Shown here: piece by piece, positions 58,898-64,000 of the stretch | Numbering within the stretch: the first letter of the stretch is position 1 | Layout: the number at the start of each line of letters is the position of its first letter | DNA from: Carboxylicivirga caseinilyticus | GTDB taxonomy: Bacteria; Bacteroidota; Bacteroidia; Bacteroidales; Marinilabiliaceae | Direction: 5' to 3' | DNA length: 64,000 bases | NCBI GenBank assembly: GCA_025499705.1 | Contig: JAFMVE010000023.1 | Span: 22,146-86,145, forward strand | Made by a program: the position numbers and the translations under genes | The notes under the pieces: generated by a model | The model's database searches: none | The model's input: the letters and a program-made list of their open reading frames with translations, nothing else | Told to the model about the DNA's origin: nothing

Positions 58898-58928
58898 TGT
58901 CCTGAATACAGGATACTGTTAGGGTAGA

Positions 58929-60653
58929 TTAATTAGTAAATCCAGGATACAGATCACCACTTGTAAATCCGGGAGTTTGTTCCAATAATCCATTTGAAAG
59001 ATCGATTTGTCTCTGTGGAATAGGGAAGAAACCTTTGGTCTCATCATAACGAGCACTATAACCTTTGTTATTAAGTCCGTTAAATACAGCAGGATTACCA
59101 AAGTTGTATACTGGTGTTCCCACCTGAGTCTCAAGGGCTGTTTTGGTATAAGCAGCACCCCAACGACGCATATCGTTCCAACGCAAACCTTCAAAAGCAA
59201 GCTCATGCTGACGTTCCTTTTGAATATTCTCCAACGAATAAGATACTGGACCAAGGCCCACGCGACCACGTACCTCATTCATGTATGAGGCATCTTCGGT
59301 TAACTCAGACATCATCAGCAACACATCGGCAAAACGAATGAAAATCAAATCATCACCATGCGATAACTGATTATTGTCTTGATTACCATACATGATAACA
59401 CTATAATCATTCTTAATACTGCCGTCATCAGGAGATTTTGCAGTAACGCCATTGTATTTCTTACCCCAATAATTACTTTCCATTACAAAATCCCATTGAC
59501 CTTTTGCATAATTAGGAAGCTCAGATTCAATATCAATTACAGAAGCCCAAAGACGGATGTCGCTAGGTTCATCAATCTGCCATTGATCAATAATATGTTT
59601 AGGGATAGAGTTACCTTGTCCCCAACCTCCTGAGAAAGGAAAAGTATTAGCTACTGATTGCAATCCTCTCAAACCGAAGAATAATTGAAATGTATTACTA
59701 TAACCTCGTCGTATATCCCAATTGGCAAAGTTCGAAAACTTAAGCGCAAAAACAGTCTCAGGGCTTACGGCTCCATTGTCAGCAGCATACAGAAGCTCTT
59801 TTCCTGTCTTGTTCATATAATCAACCATGTAAGGATAATCATTAATTGTCAATGAATTTGTGTAAGGCCAAAGTTCGTGAAAATCATCTACTAAATGATG
59901 ACCACTGGCACTGATACATTCTCCCAACCAGGCAATAACTTCAGCCTTGGTAACACCAGGGAGTGTAGCCTCTTGGTAAAATCCGGTATAAAAAAGCCAT
60001 ACACGAGCCATCAAGGCTTGAGCTGCCCAAACAGTAACACGACCTTCTTCTGTTGAAGAATAAGGCACTTTCGGTAATAGCTCGATGGCTGTTTTTAAGT
60101 CTAATGTAATTTGTCCGTAAATCTCTTCCGTGCTGGCAGCTGGCAAGTTAACTGCTTCTGTAGTAATTTTTAGCGGCACATTTCCAAAAAGAGTTGTCAA
60201 TCGGTAAAAAAAGAAAGCTCTTAAGAAAAGGGCTTCTCCCTTGTATTGTTTTTTCAGATTGGCACTTACAACATTGTCACTGAGCAGATCCATATTTTCA
60301 AGGGCAAAATTTGCGCGGTGAATTCCTTCGTAAGTTACTTCCCATGTATGAGACAACATTTCGTTATCGGAATACATCATGGCTTCGTACGATTGAGCCT
60401 TAATATCGTTAAGACCACCACCGCCTAATTTCTCGTCACTGGCTACTTCACAAACAAACAGGTAACTTTGATCAACATTACGCTGTTCGTTATTCATGGT
60501 GGTGTATATACCTGCCATCATTTGTTTGGCATCATCAGCTGTCTGAGGAAAGTTATCCGAAGTTTTTTGAGTGAGTGGCTCCAATTGCAGAAAATCCTCT
60601 GAGCAACTACTCAACATCGCAGCAGCAATGATTAAATATGCTATTTTTTTCAT
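58929..60653 (-). CDS. susD: SusD/RagB glycan-binding lipoprotein
   Basis: This 574-residue lipoprotein has a lipobox MLSSCSEDFLQLEPLTQ (Cys at about 17). Typical SusD traits are QKTSDNFPQTADDAKQMMAG, an N-terminal TPR-like helical part (GEALFLRAFFFYRLTTLFG), and a C-terminal SusD domain with RFADVLLMMSEL and LAFEGLRWNDMRRWG. It sits on the SusC barrel as a lid and captures oligosaccharides. It follows susC by 20 bases. The paired terminator separates it from the enzyme genes. The ATG two codons earlier (60659) is also possible. Confidence 0.95.
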   Translation of the reverse strand: MKKIAYLIIAAAMLSSCSEDFLQLEPLTQKTSDNFPQTADDAKQMMAGIYTTMNNEQRNVDQSYLFVCEVASDEKLGGGGLNDIKAQSYEAMMYSDNEMLSHTWEVTYEGIHRANFALENMDLLSDNVVSANLKKQYKGEALFLRAFFFYRLTTLFGNVPLKITTEAVNLPAASTEEIYGQITLDLKTAIELLPKVPYSSTEEGRVTVWAAQALMARVWLFYTGFYQEATLPGVTKAEVIAWLGECISASGHHLVDDFHELWPYTNSLTINDYPYMVDYMNKTGKELLYAADNGAVSPETVFALKFSNFANWDIRRGYSNTFQLFFGLRGLQSVANTFPFSGGWGQGNSIPKHIIDQWQIDEPSDIRLWASVIDIESELPNYAKGQWDFVMESNYWGKKYNGVTAKSPDDGSIKNDYSVIMYGNQDNNQLSHGDDLIFIRFADVLLMMSELTEDASYMNEVRGRVGLGPVSYSLENIQKERQHELAFEGLRWNDMRRWGAAYTKTALETQVGTPVYNFGNPAVFNGLNNKGYSARYDETKGFFPIPQRQIDLSNGLLEQTPGFTSGDLYPGFTN

Positions 60654-60673
60654 AATCATCTCAAATAAGTTTA

Positions 60674-63600
60674 TTAGAATTTCAAATTAAATCCCACCAT
60701 ATAAGTTTTTGGAGCAGGATAAAAACCAAGATCAATACCTTGTACAAAACTTTGTCCGTCTCCATAACCTACTTCAGGATCTAAGCCAGAATAGTCGGTA
60801 AAAGTAAATAAGTTACGTCCTGCGACAAACATGCGAGCCTGCGACAGTGGCAATTCAGGCAATAACTTCTTAAAGTCATAACCAAGGGTTATATTCTGAA
60901 TTTTAACAAAGTCACCATCTTCAATGTATAGCTCAGATATATTCAAACGGTTGGTACCATTACCTGCAGTCATGCGAGGAATTTTATTGGAAGTTCCTTC
61001 ACCATGCCAACGACCCAATATATCGGTGGTATAGTTATGGAACTCGTTGTCACCAAATGAACGATACGACTTCAGTATTTGATGGCCAAAAGCACCATTA
61101 CCACTCATTGAGAAATCAAATCCTTTGTAGGCAAAATTAACGCTGAAACCAATTCTAACATCGGGATGAGGATTACCAATCATGGTTTTATCAGCTGTGG
61201 TCACTTCACCGTCACCATTTACGTCAGAGAAAATAACATCCCCTGGCTGAGGATTAGCCTGTAGGAAGCCATGAGTCCAGTTGGCAATTTGTTGTTCATT
61301 CTGGAAAATTCCTTCTGTTTTGTATCCATAAAAATAACCTGCAGGCATTCCTTTTTCAACTCGCCAAACCGGGTCGGTACCTTGTGAAATAACACTCGGA
61401 TCACTTGCATAAAAACCAGTATTGTCACCAAATTTGGTAACTACATTTTTATTTTTAGAGATATTGAATTGGGCTCCATAAGTAAATTCGCCCACATTGT
61501 CATTCCAGCGTAATGCCAGTTCAAATCCTTTGTTTTCGATATCACCAGCATTGGCAAACGCAGCTACAGGACCCATAATATCCGAAACATTAGGACGAAC
61601 CAACCAATCTATGGTGGTCTTGACATAATAATCGAACGATCCCTGAAGTCTTGAACTTAAGAAATGAACATCCATACCAATATCCAATTGCTCAGAAGTT
61701 TCCCAAGTAATGGCAGGATTTGGGAGTACAGCTGGATAACCACCTAATTGCATTTTAGAGCGATCGTTTCCAAATCTGTAGTTATTTTCAGCATCAAAAC
61801 CAATGAGGCTCAAAAACTGATAAGAATCAACATTGGCATTACCGTTTTGTCCCCAACTGGCTCTTAACTTCAAGAAATCAACCACGCCATTGTCGTCCAG
61901 AAAACTTTCTTCGGTCATTACCCAACCGCCGGAAATTGATGGAAAATAACCCCAACGATTACCTTGTGCAAAATTAGAAGATCCGTCAGCACGCATTACC
62001 AAAGTAAGCAAATACTTTTCTTTGAAGTCGTAATTAACTCTTCCAAAGTAAGAAGCAAGAGCTCCTCTTCCATTGGGTGCCCCCCCAATACTAGTTATAC
62101 CGGATGTTAACCCATCAGTATTGTCAAGATAAGCGTATTCATAACCAATAAAAGTTGGATTGGCGTTGGTGGCACTCATATTGGTTCCATATCCCCATTT
62201 TTCCGCAGATTGTCCTACCAACACATCAAAATTATGCAAATTCACTTTAAAGCTGTAATTCAATGTATTTTCAAGAGTCCAACGGTATCCGCTACCTGCA
62301 TTTTGTGTAATTCTACCCGGTGTCATAAATGCATCACCAGCCAAAAAATATTCAGGTTGGTAGCTACGATAAGAATCTGCATGCATTCTGTATCCAAAGT
62401 TAGTTTTCCAAACCAAGCCATTTATTGGTTGTATTTGAAGATAGGCATTACTATTCAGGTTATAATTTATGGTCTCATTCTGACCACGATTTAAATCCAT
62501 CAAAGCCAATGGATTATATATTCGAGATGATAATCCTTCAAGACCTGAAGCCTGAAGATCTTGTCTAGCATAATACTCACCTTTATCATTGTATACAGGT
62601 ACCAAAGGATTTCCTGTCATCATGTTACGAACGTCGTTAGAATACATACCACCAATGGCAATACCACTTCTTTCGCGATAGCTGTAATTTAATGTTTGAC
62701 CCATTTTAATGATGTCCAGTCCGTTTTTCTCATATAAAACATGGTCGCTGTTCAAACGCAAAGTATATCTGTCGCTTATGGGTTGAACAGGTTTTCCCAA
62801 AGTACCTTCTTGTGACGAATAAGAAAATCCCATTGCGAACACCGAATTTTCAGATCCTCCGGTTATATTAATAGAATGGTTTTGGATGGGAGCATTCTTA
62901 TTCTCGGTTTCTTTCATCCAGTCTGTTCCTTGCCATCCATTTTGAATATCCTGGTATATACCAGGAATCATGGAAGCGAAATCAAGAGGATCTTTTCCTG
63001 AAATCACACGCTCCTCGTTGTAAATTTCTATAAACTGTTCAGCATTCAATAATTCAGGCATTTTATAAACATTCTGAACACCGTAAAAACCATCGTATGT
63101 TACCACTGTGCGTCCTGATTTACCACTTTTTGTGGTTACCAAAATTACACCGTTGGCAGCTCTGGATCCATAAATAGCAGCAGAAGCCGCATCCTTCAAT
63201 ACGTCGATCGATTGAATATCTGAAGGGTTGAGCGTATTGATATCTCCACCAGCAACACCATCAATCACATATAGTGGATTTGAATCACCAATGGTACCCA
63301 AACCACGAATATTGACTTTATAACCTTCACCTGGCATACCCGATCCTTGAGTAATGTTCACCCCTGGAGACATCGTCTGAATAGCATCTAATGCCTGAGT
63401 CGAGTTCTGACGTTGTAGATCATCTGATCCAAGGGAGAGGTTAGCTCCTGTCACTAGTTTCTTCTTTTGTACACCATAACCAACCACCACCACTTCGTCC
63501 AGGTCGGCCATATCAGGTACCATGTTCACTATAATGGTAGTTTGAGTGCCAACTGTGATTTCTTGAGTTTTCATTCCTATGAAAGAGAATACTAATACGG

Positions 63601-63799
63601 CATCGTCTCCAGGAACTGTTATTAAATAATTACCATCCATATCAGTAATGATTCCGTTGGAGGTTCCCTTTTCAAGAACTGTTACCCCAGGAATGGGCAT
63701 GTTCTCATTGTCGTAAACAGTCCCGCTCACCTTTTTTTGGGCAAACACAGTAAAGCCTACAAACAAAAAAAGAAGCAAAATGAGATTTCTTTTTTTCAT
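60674..63799 (-). CDS. susC: SusC/RagA TonB-linked outer-membrane transporter
   Basis: This 1041-residue outer-membrane protein has a signal peptide (1-20) and a carboxypeptidase-regulatory-like domain (VSGTVYDNENMPIPGVTVLE, about 24-105). The SusC linker DLDEVVVVGYGVQKKKLVTG follows. The plug has VNIRGLGTIGDSNPLYVIDG and SIDVLKDAASAAIYGSRAAN (about 150-230). A 22-strand-type barrel ends TYMVGFNLKF. It imports oligosaccharides with SusD. With the linked GH8, GH43, GH51 and esterases, the glycan is likely arabinoxylan-derived (inference). It has no STN domain, so it is not an anti-sigma signalling type. Confidence 0.96.
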   Translation of the reverse strand: MKKRNLILLLFLFVGFTVFAQKKVSGTVYDNENMPIPGVTVLEKGTSNGIITDMDGNYLITVPGDDAVLVFSFIGMKTQEITVGTQTTIIVNMVPDMADLDEVVVVGYGVQKKKLVTGANLSLGSDDLQRQNSTQALDAIQTMSPGVNITQGSGMPGEGYKVNIRGLGTIGDSNPLYVIDGVAGGDINTLNPSDIQSIDVLKDAASAAIYGSRAANGVILVTTKSGKSGRTVVTYDGFYGVQNVYKMPELLNAEQFIEIYNEERVISGKDPLDFASMIPGIYQDIQNGWQGTDWMKETENKNAPIQNHSINITGGSENSVFAMGFSYSSQEGTLGKPVQPISDRYTLRLNSDHVLYEKNGLDIIKMGQTLNYSYRERSGIAIGGMYSNDVRNMMTGNPLVPVYNDKGEYYARQDLQASGLEGLSSRIYNPLALMDLNRGQNETINYNLNSNAYLQIQPINGLVWKTNFGYRMHADSYRSYQPEYFLAGDAFMTPGRITQNAGSGYRWTLENTLNYSFKVNLHNFDVLVGQSAEKWGYGTNMSATNANPTFIGYEYAYLDNTDGLTSGITSIGGAPNGRGALASYFGRVNYDFKEKYLLTLVMRADGSSNFAQGNRWGYFPSISGGWVMTEESFLDDNGVVDFLKLRASWGQNGNANVDSYQFLSLIGFDAENNYRFGNDRSKMQLGGYPAVLPNPAITWETSEQLDIGMDVHFLSSRLQGSFDYYVKTTIDWLVRPNVSDIMGPVAAFANAGDIENKGFELALRWNDNVGEFTYGAQFNISKNKNVVTKFGDNTGFYASDPSVISQGTDPVWRVEKGMPAGYFYGYKTEGIFQNEQQIANWTHGFLQANPQPGDVIFSDVNGDGEVTTADKTMIGNPHPDVRIGFSVNFAYKGFDFSMSGNGAFGHQILKSYRSFGDNEFHNYTTDILGRWHGEGTSNKIPRMTAGNGTNRLNISELYIEDGDFVKIQNITLGYDFKKLLPELPLSQARMFVAGRNLFTFTDYSGLDPEVGYGDGQSFVQGIDLGFYPAPKTYMVGFNLKF

Positions 63800-64000
63800 A
63801 AAATTTTGGTTTTATTTTTAAGCAATAAGTGTGAATTTTGATTAAAATATGTTAATTCCATCCACAAAGTATACTTTTCCATAATCGCTTAGTTTTAATA
63901 TTGGATATCATTGGTGGGCGCTTAAAACCCACTGATTATTAATTGTTTATTTTTAAGTTCTTTGACATTTTTGTAATCGTATTTCGTAAGCACCTCTCTT
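63800..64000. other. susC upstream region
   Basis: No gene. It contains a short GTGGG/CCCAC inverted repeat (63914-63918 and 63928-63932) and a -7-like ATACTTTG (minus strand, 63872-63865), one mismatch from TAnnTTTG, without a matching -33. No regulator (HTCS, SARP or sigma/anti-sigma) is visible within the window. Confidence 0.4.

Larger units (their letters stand above)
58185..58928. other. Gene-free region between SusD and the enzyme genes
   Basis: About 740 bases without a coding frame of conviction. It contains a direct repeat (58603-58629) and the SusD terminator (58861-58897), so the downstream enzyme block must have its own promoter here; none of the TAnnTTTG type was found by eye. 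Confidence 0.6.

Noticed and set aside
60674..63799. SusC as a sigma/anti-sigma signalling receptor
   Set aside because: There is no STN domain before the regulatory-like domain, and no FecR or sigma gene is adjacent.

Overview
The window is AT-rich chromosomal DNA from a member of Bacteroidota, most likely a facultatively anaerobic, polysaccharide-degrading marine or sediment lineage resembling Marinilabiliales (the order is inferred). Support comes from a SusC/SusD pair, TonB-linked receptors, promoters of the TTG-N19-TAnnTTTG type, and mostly weak Shine-Dalgarno signals. An IntDOT-like tyrosine integrase and conjugative-element genes of Bacteroidota type point the same way. Layout, 1-11 kb: a MerR fragment, a triple-FAS1 lipoprotein, a yicC-gmk-nadD housekeeping operon, then a nuclease gene divergent from a TonB receptor with two DUF5689-type secreted proteins. 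A sharp TetR-type palindrome lies between the divergent genes. 11-16 kb: carboxy(nor)spermidine dehydrogenase and decarboxylase flanking asnB. 16-24 kb: hemF, then a set made of a Cthe_2159-like polysaccharide-binding lipoprotein, a LytS/LytTR two-component pair, a VTC-type polyphosphate polymerase domain protein, a DUF4956 membrane protein and a DUF2490 barrel. This set is the best candidate here for a poorly described system. 24-31 kb: a four-gene 2-oxoacid:ferredoxin oxidoreductase operon, an aminotransferase, a flavodoxin and an ADP-forming acyl-CoA synthetase, which together form an amino-acid fermentation and ATP-yielding module. 31-37.6 kb: hydE, zwf, pgl, a receiver-PP2C phosphatase and a carboxypeptidase-regulatory-domain protein. 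37.7-39 kb: a MATE transporter broken by one frameshift. 39.2-43.4 kb: tRNA-Arg(TCT) followed by a decayed integrative element. It holds an integrase with a single in-frame stop, GAGACC repeats, a truncated DUF3945 gene, a long imperfect palindrome, a nucleotidyltransferase-like protein without its catalytic motif, and an ATPase with a damaged Walker A. 43.5-64 kb: an aldo/keto reductase and a large minus-strand polysaccharide-utilisation locus. That locus has SusC, SusD, an acetyl-esterase-like hydrolase, GH8, GH9, two CE1-like esterases, a type-B carboxylesterase, GH43 with a CBM6-like tail, and GH51. The enzyme mix fits acetylated or feruloylated arabinoxylan, with GH9 adding beta-glucan or cellulose. 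The co-existence of oxygen-dependent HemF with VOR, HydE and ADP-forming acyl-CoA synthetase suggests a facultative rather than strictly anaerobic lifestyle. All family names come from reading the translations and remembered family features; no database search was run.
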